In this document: positions 45,509-55,022 of the stretch, one piece after another | How positions within the stretch are numbered: position 1 is the first letter of the stretch | Layout of the letters: each line of letters begins with the position of its first letter | Assembly (NCBI RefSeq): GCF_000515415.1 | Contig: NZ_KI911783.1 | Location: 536,501 to 600,500, forward strand | Origin: Bradyrhizobium sp. WSM1417 | GTDB lineage: Bacteria; Pseudomonadota; Alphaproteobacteria; Rhizobiales; Xanthobacteraceae | Direction: 5' to 3' | DNA length: 64,000 nt | The notes under the pieces: generated by a model | What the model was told of the DNA's origin: nothing | The model's input: the letters and a program-made list of their open reading frames with translations, nothing else | Database searches by the model: none | Program-made: the position numbers and the translations under genes

Positions 45509-47728
45509 ATGGAAGCTCGCGTATCTGCCGCCTCCGCTTCATCGCGCCCATGGTCTCCGCCGCCCGATGCCAGCGGCATCGTCAAGGGCATCCACGCCAT
45601 GCTGCATCCGCGCAACATCGTGCTGGTGGGCGCGACCGACAAGCCCGGCAACTATGCCGAGCGCATCTGGAACAATCTGGTCAAATACGGCTACGAGGGC
45701 GGGCTCTATCCGGTCAATGCCAAGCGCGACACCATCTGGGGTGTCCCCTGCTACAAGGACTTTACAAGCCTCCCGGAGAAGCCCGACCACGTGCTGGTGC
45801 TGGTGCCGGCGCGCTTTGCCGTGCAGGTGATCCGCGATGCCGCCGCGGCCGGCGCGCGCTCGGCCACCATCGTCACCTCGGGCTTCAGCGAGTTGCAGGA
45901 CGAGGAAAGCCAGAAGCTCGCCGCCGAGCTGCAAGCGGCCGTGCGCGAGACGGGACTGGCGGTCACCGGCCCGAACTGCCTCGGCAATTTGAGTGCCGGC
46001 GAAAAGCTCTTCACCAATATCGACGACCGTATCGTCACCATGGAACAGGGCGCGGTGGCGATTGCCGGACAATCCGGTGCCATCGTCATGGCGATCCGCC
46101 AGGCTTTGGAAGATCGCGGCGTCGGGGTCGGCTACATGGTGACGACCGGCAACGAGGCCGGGCTCGAGACGCCGGACCTGATGCGTTATTTTGCCGAGGA
46201 TCCGAGCATCAAGGTGATCGTGGTCTACCTCGAAGGCGTGCGCAACACCAAGGCATTCCGGGACGCCTGCAAGGCGGCGCGCGCCGCGAGCAAACCGGTG
46301 ATCGCGCTCAAGCTGGGAGCGTCCGAGGGTGGCCGCGCGGCGGCGATGGCACACACCGGCGCGCTCGCGGGCTCGATCGAGACATTCGACGCCATCGCAA
46401 CGCGCGAAGGGGTCATCAGGGTCGGCGGGCTCGACGAACTGATCGAGACCACCGAATGCTTCGTCCACGCCGCTGTGCCCAAGGGCGACCGGCTCGCAGC
46501 GGTGACGCTATCCGGCGGCAAGCGCGGCATGCTGATCGACGCGTTCGATGCAGAGGGCCTGAATTTTGCACCACTCAGCTCGCATGTCGGCTCGGAACTG
46601 GCAAAGATGCTCGGGCCGGGCTCGATCGTCGGCAACCCGCTCGACGCTGGCTTTGCCGCGGTGGTCGATCCTTCCGTCTACATGAAAACGATCGGGCTCA
46701 TGATCGACGACCCGGATATCGACATCGTCATCATCGATGCCGAGCTGCCGAAAGCGCCGCACGAGTTGCGCGAGCGCAATCTGCGCATCGTTGACGAGAT
46801 GGCGAGCCGGGCCGGCAAGCCGGTGATCTATATCAGCGCGATGTCGATCGGCTTCACCGAATTCACCAAGACCTTGCGCAAGTCGCTGCCGCATCTTGCG
46901 GTCATGCAGGGCATGGATCGCGCGGTGACTGCGATCAAGTCGCTGCTCGACTACGCCAAGCTGCGCAAGGAAGTGCCCGATATCGTCTCGAGCTCGAAGC
47001 CTGCCGCGCGTGCCGTGCTGGAGAAGGCGCTGAAATCGGCAACCGGCGCCGCGCTCGACGAGGTCGCCTCCAAGAAGCTGCTGAAGGCCTATGGCATCCC
47101 GATCTCGAAGGAGGCAATCGCACAGACGGCAGCCGAGGCCGTGAAGATCGCCAAGCAGATCGGCTTCCCGGTCGTGGCCAAGGTCGTCAGTGCCGAGATC
47201 CTGCACAAATCAGACATCGGCGGCGTGGTGCTGAATCTCAGCAACCCGGCCGAGGTGAAAAAAGCGTTCGCCGACATCACCGCGCGGGTGAACAAGCTGA
47301 AGGGCAAGCCGAAGCTCGACGGCATCCTGATCGCGCAACAGGTCAAGGCCGATCTGGAGCTCGTGGTCGGCGCCTCCCTCGATGCCGAGATGGGTCCGGT
47401 CGTGCTGTTCGGCACCGGCGGCATCGACATCGAGCTGATGAAGGACGTCGCGCTCGCCGGTGCGCCGCTGGACGAGGCCGAAGCTCGGCTCCTGATCGGC
47501 CGCACCAAGGCCGGTATCAAGATGCGCGGCTATCGGGGCAAGCCAGCCTTGCACGAGGCCTCCGCGGTGAAGGCGCTGGTCGGCCTCTCCAACCTGATCG
47601 CGGATGCCGGCGACCGGATCGCCTCGATCGATGTCAATCCGTTCCTGATCAATGCCAAAACAGGCGTCGCCGTCGATGCCCTGATCGTGCTGAACAATGC
47701 TGCGGCAAAACGCGCTGCCGGGCATTGA
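45509..47728 (+). CDS. ADP-forming acyl-CoA synthetase (acetate-CoA ligase family)
   Basis: The 739-aa fused protein has a CoA-binding domain (about 25-125: LHPRNIVLVGATDKPGNYAE), two succinyl-CoA-synthetase-like domains (about 150-440) with the phosphohistidine motif MAHTGALAGS (H282) and an ATP-grasp domain (about 510-735: IGFPVVAKVVSAEILHKSDIGG). It makes acyl-CoA from an acid, CoA and ATP with ADP as product, reversibly. Members act on acetate, pimelate or hydroxycinnamates; substrate cannot be read here. GAGGTCACACC precedes the start. It is a single gene. Confidence 0.88.
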   Translation: MEARVSAASASSRPWSPPPDASGIVKGIHAMLHPRNIVLVGATDKPGNYAERIWNNLVKYGYEGGLYPVNAKRDTIWGVPCYKDFTSLPEKPDHVLVLVPARFAVQVIRDAAAAGARSATIVTSGFSELQDEESQKLAAELQAAVRETGLAVTGPNCLGNLSAGEKLFTNIDDRIVTMEQGAVAIAGQSGAIVMAIRQALEDRGVGVGYMVTTGNEAGLETPDLMRYFAEDPSIKVIVVYLEGVRNTKAFRDACKAARAASKPVIALKLGASEGGRAAAMAHTGALAGSIETFDAIATREGVIRVGGLDELIETTECFVHAAVPKGDRLAAVTLSGGKRGMLIDAFDAEGLNFAPLSSHVGSELAKMLGPGSIVGNPLDAGFAAVVDPSVYMKTIGLMIDDPDIDIVIIDAELPKAPHELRERNLRIVDEMASRAGKPVIYISAMSIGFTEFTKTLRKSLPHLAVMQGMDRAVTAIKSLLDYAKLRKEVPDIVSSSKPAARAVLEKALKSATGAALDEVASKKLLKAYGIPISKEAIAQTAAEAVKIAKQIGFPVVAKVVSAEILHKSDIGGVVLNLSNPAEVKKAFADITARVNKLKGKPKLDGILIAQQVKADLELVVGASLDAEMGPVVLFGTGGIDIELMKDVALAGAPLDEAEARLLIGRTKAGIKMRGYRGKPALHEASAVKALVGLSNLIADAGDRIASIDVNPFLINAKTGVAVDALIVLNNAAAKRAAGH

Positions 47729-47733
47729 TGTCG

Positions 47734-47823
47734 CGTAGGGCGAATTGGCGCAGCGTAATCCGCCAAATCGGTCCATGGCAGCACGAGACGTTGGCGGGTT
47801 ACGCTTCGCTAACCCGCCCTACG
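47734..47823. repeat. Palindromic element, family 4
   Basis: Arms CGTAGGGCGAATTGGCGCAG (47734) and the inverted TTGGCGGGTTACGCTTCGCT...CCTACG (to 47823) pair imperfectly; the right half is close to that of the element at 31519. It lies just after the acyl-CoA synthetase stop. Confidence 0.85.
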
Positions 47824-47875
47824 TACCATTGCAGCTCCTTCCAACTTCCCTCGTTTGGCCGTAAAATCACCCCGC

Positions 47876-48706
47876 ATGGCACGCGCGAGCAATCTGGTGA
47901 TCGGAACGGCGACGCTGGCGGTGATCGCCGTGGCGTTCGGCGGCGTGCTCGGCGTGCAGAAATGGCGCACTCTCCAGAGCCGCAGCCAATTGCGCGTGGT
48001 GTTCGAGGGCGGCTCCGCCAGCGGATTGCGTCGCGGCGGGCCGGTCAATTTCGACGGTGTTCCCGCGGGACAGATCCTGTCGATCAAGCTGGACAATCCG
48101 CGCAAGGTCGTGGCGTTGGTGATGCTGGACAATACCGCGCCAATCCGCAAGGACACCGTCGCGGGCATCGAGTTCCAGGGCCTCACCGGCGTCGCCGCGG
48201 TCTCGCTGATCGGCGGCGCACCCTCCGCGCCGCCAGTGCCGCTCGACTCGGACGGCATTCCCGTGCTGACCGCCGATCTCAGCGACGCCGAATCGATTGT
48301 CGACACCCTGCATAGTGTCGACCGCACCATCGTCAGCAACGCCCCGGCGATCAAGGAGGGCCTGCGCACGTTCGAGACCTACACCGCCGATCTCCGGAGC
48401 AAGGGCGGCGAAATCGATTCCGTCATGGCCAAGGTCGATAGCGCCTTCGCGGGCTTCGACAAGGCGGTCACAAAGATCGAAGGCGTCGTGCCCGGCTTTG
48501 CCGACGGCAAGGCGGATGAGCTGTTCGAAAAGATCCAGGGCTTGCACGAGCTCGCCGACACCATGAGGAAGAAATCGGCGAACTTCCTCGAAGACATCCG
48601 TCGCTCGCTGCTCGACGTCAGCGAGGCCGCCAACAAGATGAGCGGAACACCCACACCGGCCGCCGCTCCGCGACCGCCGCGCAAGCCGGCGCAGCAGAAG
48701 CGGTAG
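47876..48706 (+). CDS. MlaD/MCE-domain protein, stand-alone
   Basis: The 276-aa protein has an N-terminal membrane anchor (NLVIGTATLAVIAVAFGGVLG), one MCE domain (about 35-115: LRVVFEGGSASGLRRGGPVNFDGVPAGQI, GIEFQGLTGVAAVSLIGG) and a long helical C-terminal region ending in a proline/basic tail. MCE proteins form rings that bind and move lipids between membranes with an MlaE permease and MlaF ATPase; none is adjacent. The start at 47876 gives the anchor directly; a TTG 21 bases upstream is weaker. It converges with the autotransporter with a three-base gap. Confidence 0.85.
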   Translation: MARASNLVIGTATLAVIAVAFGGVLGVQKWRTLQSRSQLRVVFEGGSASGLRRGGPVNFDGVPAGQILSIKLDNPRKVVALVMLDNTAPIRKDTVAGIEFQGLTGVAAVSLIGGAPSAPPVPLDSDGIPVLTADLSDAESIVDTLHSVDRTIVSNAPAIKEGLRTFETYTADLRSKGGEIDSVMAKVDSAFAGFDKAVTKIEGVVPGFADGKADELFEKIQGLHELADTMRKKSANFLEDIRRSLLDVSEAANKMSGTPTPAAAPRPPRKPAQQKR

Positions 48707-48709
48707 CGC

Positions 48710-51700
48710 CTACCACGCGTAGCGGACGACGCCCTTGCCGGCGTAAGAGCGGGTGACGTTCGAGAACTCCCCCTCGAAAGTCGCCGACGCAGACCAGCCG
48801 TTCATCCAGCTCATCTGCACCGCCGCTGTGGTCAGCGCGGAATCGTGCGCCTGGGCGGCGCCGTTCACCACGAACGCCGATCCCGGCAACGTCTGGAAGA
48901 CCGCACCGACGGTGCGATCCGGATTGTAGTCATGCGCCCAGGCGACGCGGCCGCGCAGGGTCATCAGGCCGCCGGCTGCAGCAAATGACTTGTCCGCGCG
49001 CAGGCCGAGCTCGGTGCGGGTGCTAGTCACGTCCTTGGCGGCATAATTCAGCGCAAAGACGTTGCTGCCGACCACAGCGAACTCCGAATAGCTCGGAAGG
49101 CTGAATACGGTGGCCTGGAGTGCCGCATAGGGCGTGAGGCCGATCCACTGCGAGGCATAGCGATAGCCGCCCTCGATACGGCCCGAGAGCGCGTTGGCGT
49201 TGAACTGCGCACGCAACTGATCGACGCCGGCGGCGGTGACGATGCGGTTGGTCGTGACGTCCTGCCAACCATAGGCCAGCGCGGCCGTTATGTAGGCCGG
49301 CCCCGCCGTATGACGCACGAAGGCGCCGGCCTGGAACAGGTCGGAGCGGCCCCAGCCGAGTCCGTTGACGTTGAAGCCGGTTGCCCCGCCCGCAAGCGCA
49401 AAGCCGGCGATCGTGGACGGCGAGAAGCGGTAGTCAAGGCCGACGGCGGTGCCGTAGACGCTGCTGCTGGCGTTGTTGGAGCCGAGGCCCGCACTGCCAC
49501 CGGTGGTCTGCGAACCACCATAGCCGGCAGCCCACACGTCCCAGCGTTGTTCGAAACTCGCCGGCGGCGCCTTGCGATGGATTGAGGCAAGAGCGTCGCG
49601 TGCGCCCTTGCCGGTCGCGGCATACGCATTCGCGCTCGTCTCGTCGGCGAAGGGCGTCGCACCCGGCGTCCCGCCACGCTCCGAGCCAAACACGTCGGTG
49701 AGCAGGCCGAGGAACAGGTTCATCGCGTTGAAAGTCGTCTGCTGCGTACCCGTCGCCGACTCGCCCGAGGCCTGTGTCAGCCCTGTCGGCGAGAGATTCG
49801 CGAGAGCCACGGGAAGGCTGCCGGTTCGGTTGAAGACGCTCGTCAGGGCGTTGGCGACATTCTGCTGATTGACGTTGAGACCTGTACCGTAGTTTAGCGA
49901 GAGATCCAGAAAGACGTTGTTGGGATCGTAGCTGAGGCTGGCCTTCAGGTTCGAAGACAGACCCGCGACGGCCGGATCGAATTTGTCGGGAAGCGTCGCC
50001 GAAGTCAGGATCGTGTAGTGCTTCGCGATCGAGCCGGTCGGGACGACTGTAACCGTGGCCCCATTGAGCGTGGAGGTCCCGGTGACGACAGCGATGCCGT
50101 TGCTCGTACCTGAGACCTGCACCAGGTACGTCGACGCCGCCGTGAAGGTGAGATCGCCGTTCACGTTGAGCACTCCGGTCGGGTTGCCCGGCGACAGCGT
50201 GCCACCATTGACGTTGATCGTGTTGACGCTGCCGACGCCGCCGAATGTGCCGCCGGTCGCGACGCTTACATTGCCATTGATGGTGCCGACCAGCATGAGC
50301 GTGCCGCCCAGCACATTCCAGTCCTGATTACCCGTGCCGGTCACGGTCCAGTTCGAATTGTCGACCTTGTTGAAGGTCGAGAAGCCGTCATACTGAAGAA
50401 GCGGACCGATCAGGTCGAGGTTGAACGTGTCCTTGCCGATGCCTCCGAGCTGGAAGGTGTCGACGCCGGTGCCGAGCACCAGGCCGTTGATGATGCTGCC
50501 GGGTCCTAGCGTCAGCGTGTTGGGGCCGCAGACACAAAACTCGATTGCAGCGATTCCGGCCGCAGCGTTGATTGTCCCGGAGTTGAAGACGTTGGCCCCG
50601 CCGCTCACGCTGATGCCGACGCCGCCAGCACCGACGGTAATGGTTCCGGTATTGACAACCTGATTGGTCGTTGTGAACGAGCTCACGTCGATGCCCAAGC
50701 CGGAATCGCCGACGGTGATCGTACCGCTGTTGATGATGGTGTTGGAATCACCGAGGGCTACGATGCCCTCGGCGAAATCGGCCCCTGTGATCCGTCCATT
50801 GTTGCTGATCGTGGAGGACAGGCCCGTAAACGCGATGCCCGCACCGCCCAGACCCACGCTGATCATCCCGTTTTGGTTGATCGTGGCCCGATTGCCCTGC
50901 ACCGCAATGCCGGCGGATGTGCCGTCGCCCGACTTGATTGAACCACTATTGGTCACCTTGGCGTCATCACCGAACAAGGCGATGCCGACACCAAAGTCGC
51001 TGGCCAAGATGGCGCCGAAATTGCTGACGGTTTGAAAACTACCCTGCATAAAGATGCCAGCGGCATTCTGCCCGACCGAAATCGTGCCGGTGGCGGCGTT
51101 GGTGACCGTGTTGTTATCCATGATCGCAACGATGCCGCCGGAGAAGCCGGAGGAATCGCCGACCTTGATCGCGCCTGCATTGGTCACGGTCGTGCCACCG
51201 AACGAAGTGTAAATCCCGATTGAATCATCGAGGCCGGTGATCGTGCCCATCGCGGCGTTGGTGATCGTGTTGCTCTGGACCGCGAAGATGCCGGCTCCCG
51301 ACGCGCCGATGGACAGTGCACCGCTGTTGCTAACGCTATTGTTGCTTCCTACCGAGATCGCGCTGCCGTGGTCGCCGGTGGTGACGGTCCCGGCATTGAT
51401 AATGATGTTGTGATCGAGCGCGGAGATACCGAGGCCGTTATCAAGCACCGTGATGGCGCCGTTGTTGGTCACGGCGTTCGAATTGCCGCCATTGATGCCG
51501 GTGAGGCCCGAGCCCGCCGTCACCGTGCCGTTGTTGGTGATGACGTTGGTGTCATTGACGTTGATCGCCGCCGTGCCGTTATCGTTGACGGTAGCGCCAG
51601 TCAGCACGTTTACGGTCAGATTGGTGACGCCGCCGCCTGCCGCAAAGCCGTCGGCATCGGTGCCGCTACAGGTGACGGTTTGCCCGCTTGCCGCCGGGTC

Positions 51701-51826
51701 CGGCGCGCAGTCCGCCTGCGCAGGTATCGCCGATAGGCCGAGGCTGAGAACGACCACCACGACAGATGACGCGACGGCGGCAAGGCGCAGCCCACTCCGA
51801 CCAGCCGCCTGCGGCCCAAATTCCAC
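48710..51826 (-). CDS. Autotransporter with beta-helix passenger
   Basis: The 1038-aa protein has a signal peptide (VVVVVLSLGLSAIPAQAD), a passenger of about 600 residues made of near-repeats such as TNNGTVTAGSGLTGI/SNSGALSIGASGAGI, typical of right-handed beta-helices, a linker, and a C-terminal autotransporter barrel (about 770-1038) ending in the aromatic YAW. The barrel contains WDVWAAGYGG, a common first strand. It would display the passenger on the cell surface; an adhesin role is plausible. The start is GTG at 51826. The asparagine/glycine-rich passenger departs in composition from neighbours. Confidence 0.9.
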   Translation of the reverse strand: MEFGPQAAGRSGLRLAAVASSVVVVVLSLGLSAIPAQADCAPDPAASGQTVTCSGTDADGFAAGGGVTNLTVNVLTGATVNDNGTAAINVNDTNVITNNGTVTAGSGLTGINGGNSNAVTNNGAITVLDNGLGISALDHNIIINAGTVTTGDHGSAISVGSNNSVSNSGALSIGASGAGIFAVQSNTITNAAMGTITGLDDSIGIYTSFGGTTVTNAGAIKVGDSSGFSGGIVAIMDNNTVTNAATGTISVGQNAAGIFMQGSFQTVSNFGAILASDFGVGIALFGDDAKVTNSGSIKSGDGTSAGIAVQGNRATINQNGMISVGLGGAGIAFTGLSSTISNNGRITGADFAEGIVALGDSNTIINSGTITVGDSGLGIDVSSFTTTNQVVNTGTITVGAGGVGISVSGGANVFNSGTINAAAGIAAIEFCVCGPNTLTLGPGSIINGLVLGTGVDTFQLGGIGKDTFNLDLIGPLLQYDGFSTFNKVDNSNWTVTGTGNQDWNVLGGTLMLVGTINGNVSVATGGTFGGVGSVNTINVNGGTLSPGNPTGVLNVNGDLTFTAASTYLVQVSGTSNGIAVVTGTSTLNGATVTVVPTGSIAKHYTILTSATLPDKFDPAVAGLSSNLKASLSYDPNNVFLDLSLNYGTGLNVNQQNVANALTSVFNRTGSLPVALANLSPTGLTQASGESATGTQQTTFNAMNLFLGLLTDVFGSERGGTPGATPFADETSANAYAATGKGARDALASIHRKAPPASFEQRWDVWAAGYGGSQTTGGSAGLGSNNASSSVYGTAVGLDYRFSPSTIAGFALAGGATGFNVNGLGWGRSDLFQAGAFVRHTAGPAYITAALAYGWQDVTTNRIVTAAGVDQLRAQFNANALSGRIEGGYRYASQWIGLTPYAALQATVFSLPSYSEFAVVGSNVFALNYAAKDVTSTRTELGLRADKSFAAAGGLMTLRGRVAWAHDYNPDRTVGAVFQTLPGSAFVVNGAAQAHDSALTTAAVQMSWMNGWSASATFEGEFSNVTRSYAGKGVVRYAW

Positions 51827-52130
51827 TTGATGCCCCCAGTCCAGCGCTCCCCAGCGGCGCCGCCGGCAAACTAGGCCGCCAGGCCCCTCCGTGGAACTAC
51901 GGAATCGGCGGAATCGCTAGGTGGCAGCAAAACCGGACTGATTCAGGTGACCATGTTGCACCAGAGGCACGCTTTTCCGGAGCAGCCTGGTCGATCCACG
52001 ACGTCTGCGTGTGCGGTTCGGTCGCAGTATTGACCGTCGTTCATATCAACGACTGATCATCCGGGGCGGCGTCCCGTCCCAACGGGAGCGAGCGGCACGC
52101 CTTCACATACACACCGGTTTGGGCAACGGC
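51827..52130. other. 304-base gap without a gene
   Basis: The region between the amidase stop and the autotransporter start holds no supported gene or recognised repeat. A tiny CCGT/ACGG hairpin occurs near 51890. It should contain the autotransporter promoter, but no clear -35/-10 pair is visible. Confidence 0.5.
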
Positions 52131-53171
52131 TCAGTAGTTGCTCGGCGCCGCTTCATTCGGGATGCCGTCGATCGGGCATTCGGCGGTCCCGGGCGTCGCG
52201 CGCGTCATCGCCTCGACCATGTCCCTTGTGCCCTCGGGATCGGCGATCCAGTTCTTGTAGAAATCATAGGGGCAGGCCGCGACGCCGCGCGGGCTTTCGC
52301 CGGAATTGATCATGCCGGTGTAGCCGCGATGGACCAGCTTGTAGAGATGGTTCTGCGATTGGCCGTTGCGGCGCGCATCGCGGATCAGATGCTTCGACAA
52401 CTGGGCATATTGGATGCCGTAGTCCTCCTCGCCGCACTCGCCGAGGGTGCGGCCGTCGAAGCCGATGATCGCGGAGTGACCGAAATAGGAATAGACGCCG
52501 TCAAAGCCGGCAGCGTTGGCGACCGCGACATAGACGTTGTTGGCCCACGCCATCGCCTTTGAAATCAGGATCTGCTGCTCCTTGGCCGGATACATGTAGC
52601 CTTGGCAGCGCACGATCAGCTCGGCGCCCTTCATGGCGCAGTCGCGCCAGATCTCCGGGAAGTTGCCGTCGTCGCAGATGATCAGGCTGACCTTCATCCC
52701 TTTCGGGCCGTCGGAAACATAGGTGCAATTGCCGGGATACCAGCCCTCGATCGGCACCCACGGCATGATCTTGCGGTACTTCTGCACGATCTCACCCTTG
52801 TCGTTCATCAGGATCAGGGTGTTGTAGGGCGCCTTGTGCGGATGCTCCTCGTGACGTTCGCCCGTGAGCGAGAACACGCCCCACACCTTGGCCTTGCGGC
52901 AAGCCTCCGCAAAAATCGCGGTCTCTTCACCGGGGACCGCGCAAGCGGTCTCATACATCTCCTTGGAATCGTACATGATGCCCTGGGTGGAGTATTCCGG
53001 GAAAATCACCAGATCCATGCCGGGAAGACCGGTCTTCATGCCCACCACCATGTCGGCGATCTTGCGGGCGTTGTCGAGCACCTCGGCCTTGGTGTGCAGG
53101 CGGGGCATCTTGTAGTTGACCACCGCGACGCCGACGGTGTCGTTGCTGCTGGAGATGTCACCGTGAAGCAT
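52131..53171 (-). CDS. amiE: Aliphatic amidase AmiE
   Basis: The protein has 346 residues, exactly the family length, and starts [20 protein letters not shown], nearly the Pseudomonas AmiE sequence. The nitrilase-fold catalytic triad is present: E59 (FPEYS), K134 (KYRKIMPW) and C166 (LIICDDGN). It hydrolyses short aliphatic amides such as acetamide or propionamide to acid and ammonia in the cytoplasm. It is the last gene of the amide operon, 38 bases after fmdB. Starting at 53171 matches the family N-terminus; a longer frame adds unrelated residues. Confidence 0.96.
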   Translation of the reverse strand: MLHGDISSSNDTVGVAVVNYKMPRLHTKAEVLDNARKIADMVVGMKTGLPGMDLVIFPEYSTQGIMYDSKEMYETACAVPGEETAIFAEACRKAKVWGVFSLTGERHEEHPHKAPYNTLILMNDKGEIVQKYRKIMPWVPIEGWYPGNCTYVSDGPKGMKVSLIICDDGNFPEIWRDCAMKGAELIVRCQGYMYPAKEQQILISKAMAWANNVYVAVANAAGFDGVYSYFGHSAIIGFDGRTLGECGEEDYGIQYAQLSKHLIRDARRNGQSQNHLYKLVHRGYTGMINSGESPRGVAACPYDFYKNWIADPEGTRDMVEAMTRATPGTAECPIDGIPNEAAPSNY

Positions 53172-53209
53172 TGGATGTTCCTCTACCCTGTTTGAGATTG
53201 CCGCGTGAA

Positions 53210-53572
53210 TCAGTGACTGATCATCCAAGGCCGCGCGGTCGGAAAACCCTTCGCGCCGCTCCTGGTCTTGGTCACCAGCCGCGCCGGCTTTTTCTTGTCC
53301 GATGGGCTTTTTCCCGTGGAGCAGCAGCCGCAACCGGGACCGTGCGAGGCCTTGTATTGCGCAAGCGTCTGCGGCGCGTGGGTGCTGCGCTCGTTGACGG
53401 CGTGAGCCTTGCGCGTCTCCGACGGCATGCAGAAGAAGTTCGGGGCGGTCAGAATGACGCGCGGCGCCATGATTTCACATTGCGGACAGACCTGCGGATC
53501 GTCGCATTCGGCCATCGGGCGCATATCCTTGAACGGACCGCAATCGTCACAGAGATATTCATAGACCGGCAT
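53210..53572 (-). CDS. fmdB: FmdB-family zinc-ribbon protein
   Basis: The 120-aa protein begins [12 protein letters not shown], the FmdB hallmark, with C8/C11 and CPQC (C29, C32) forming a zinc ribbon. A variable C-terminal tail has a CGCC cluster ([11 protein letters not shown]) and is basic. FmdB was first described as a positive regulator of the amide/urea genes of Methylophilus; a direct mechanism is not established. It lies between fmdA and amiE, matching that role, with a palindromic repeat separating it from fmdA. Confidence 0.88.
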   Translation of the reverse strand: MPVYEYLCDDCGPFKDMRPMAECDDPQVCPQCEIMAPRVILTAPNFFCMPSETRKAHAVNERSTHAPQTLAQYKASHGPGCGCCSTGKSPSDKKKPARLVTKTRSGAKGFPTARPWMISH

Positions 53573-53615
53573 CTTGTGTCCCTTTGCGTTTAGTGACGAC
53601 GGAGCGTCAGCTTCA

Positions 53616-53757
53616 CCTCGACCCGCTTGCGGGGAGAGGTCGGAACGCATCGCAAGATGCGTTCCGGGTGAGGGGGAGTCTCCGCAAACTCACTGCTACC
53701 GTTCGCGCGGAGACAGCCCCTCACGCCAACCCTCTCCCCGTAAGAACGGGGAGAGGG
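53616..53757. repeat. Palindromic element, family 3, inside the amide operon
   Basis: Related to the element at 18089: CTCTCCCCGTAAGAACGGGG and AGGGGGAGTCTCCGC cores in inverted arms. It includes a perfect ten-base hairpin GGAACGCATC/GATGCGTTCC with a GCAA tetraloop (53642-53665). It lies between fmdA and fmdB, so the transcript would carry it; it could stabilise upstream mRNA or reduce fmdB-amiE expression. Confidence 0.85.
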
Positions 53758-53765
53758 AGGTGGCG

Positions 53766-54995
53766 TCATTTGTCCGGCGAGATCGGCATCTGGATATCGC
53801 CCTTGATGTGCTTGATAGGTCCTGCCGAGGACGGCATCACGTCGAAGTCGAAAATCTCCGTCGGCAGCCATAATGTGGCGCAGGCATTCGGTACGTCGAC
53901 CACGCCGGAGATGTGGCCCTGAACCGGTGCGGTGCCAAGGATCGAATAGGCCTGGGCGCCGGAATAGCCGAACTTCTTGAGGTACTCGATCGCATTCAGG
54001 CAGGCCTGGCGATAGGCGATGGTGACGTCGAGATAGTGCTGCTTGCCAGCCTCGTCGACCGAGATGCCTTCGAAGATCAGATAGTCCTTGTAGTTCGGTG
54101 TGATCGGCGATGGCTTGAAGATCGGATTCTTGACGCCGTACTTCGCCATGCCGTCCTTGATGACCTCGACCTTCAGATGCAGCCAGCCGGCCATCTCGAT
54201 CGCGCCGCAGAAGGTGATCTCGCCGTCGCCCTGGCTGAAGTGGAGATCGCCCATCGAGAGACCGGCACCTGGCACGTAGACCGGGAAGTAGATCTTCGAG
54301 CCGCGCGAAAGATCCTTGATGTCGCAATTGCCGCCATGTTCGCGCGGCGGCACGGTGCGCGCGCCTTCCGCGCCGATCTTGTCCTTGACCTCGCCCTTGG
54401 CGCGGCCGCCATGAGCCGTCGGCGCGAACGGCGGATTGGCAAGGCCGGGCACGCGGGTCGGATTGGTCGCGATCAGCTCGGCCTCGCGCTTGTTCCAGGT
54501 GTCCAGCATCTTCGGATCGGGCAGACAGCCGATCAGGCCGGGATGGATCAGGCCGGCGAAGTTGACGCCGGGGATGTGCCGCGACGAGGTGTAGAGGCCC
54601 TTGATGTCCCAGATCGACTTCTGCGCCAGCGGGAAATGGTCGGTGAGGAAGCCACCGCCGTTCTGCTTGGAGAAGAAGCCGTTGAAGCCCCACATGCTCT
54701 CCTTCATCGGACCGACGTCGAGCAGGTCGACGACGAGGAGGTCGCCGGGCTCGGCGCCCTTGACGCCGATCGGGCCGGAGAGGAAGTGCACGATCGACAG
54801 ATCGATGTCGCGCACGTCGTCGGCGGAATCGTTGTTCTTGATGAAGCCGCCGGTCCAGTCATAGGTCTCTATGATGAAATCGTCGCCGGGATTGACCCAG
54901 GCTACGATCGGAATGTCGGGGTGCCAGCGGTTATGCACCATGTCGTTTTCATAGGCCGACTTGGTAAGATCGACCTTGATCAGTGTCTCTGGCAT
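53766..54995 (-). CDS. fmdA: Formamidase FmdA
   Basis: The 409-aa protein belongs to the acetamidase/formamidase family and matches the formamidase FmdA of Methylophilus in length and in segments such as MPETLIKVDLTKSAYEND, HNRWHPDIPIVAWVNPGD, LDVGPMKESMWGFNGFF and the metal-site motif REHGGNCDIKDL. It converts formamide, and probably other short amides, to formate and ammonia in the cytoplasm. A GGGGAG site precedes the start. It follows the five transport genes in one transcription unit. Confidence 0.95.
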   Translation of the reverse strand: MPETLIKVDLTKSAYENDMVHNRWHPDIPIVAWVNPGDDFIIETYDWTGGFIKNNDSADDVRDIDLSIVHFLSGPIGVKGAEPGDLLVVDLLDVGPMKESMWGFNGFFSKQNGGGFLTDHFPLAQKSIWDIKGLYTSSRHIPGVNFAGLIHPGLIGCLPDPKMLDTWNKREAELIATNPTRVPGLANPPFAPTAHGGRAKGEVKDKIGAEGARTVPPREHGGNCDIKDLSRGSKIYFPVYVPGAGLSMGDLHFSQGDGEITFCGAIEMAGWLHLKVEVIKDGMAKYGVKNPIFKPSPITPNYKDYLIFEGISVDEAGKQHYLDVTIAYRQACLNAIEYLKKFGYSGAQAYSILGTAPVQGHISGVVDVPNACATLWLPTEIFDFDVMPSSAGPIKHIKGDIQMPISPDK

Positions 54996-55022
54996 CGAGA
55001 GGCTCCCCTTTTACACGGTTGG

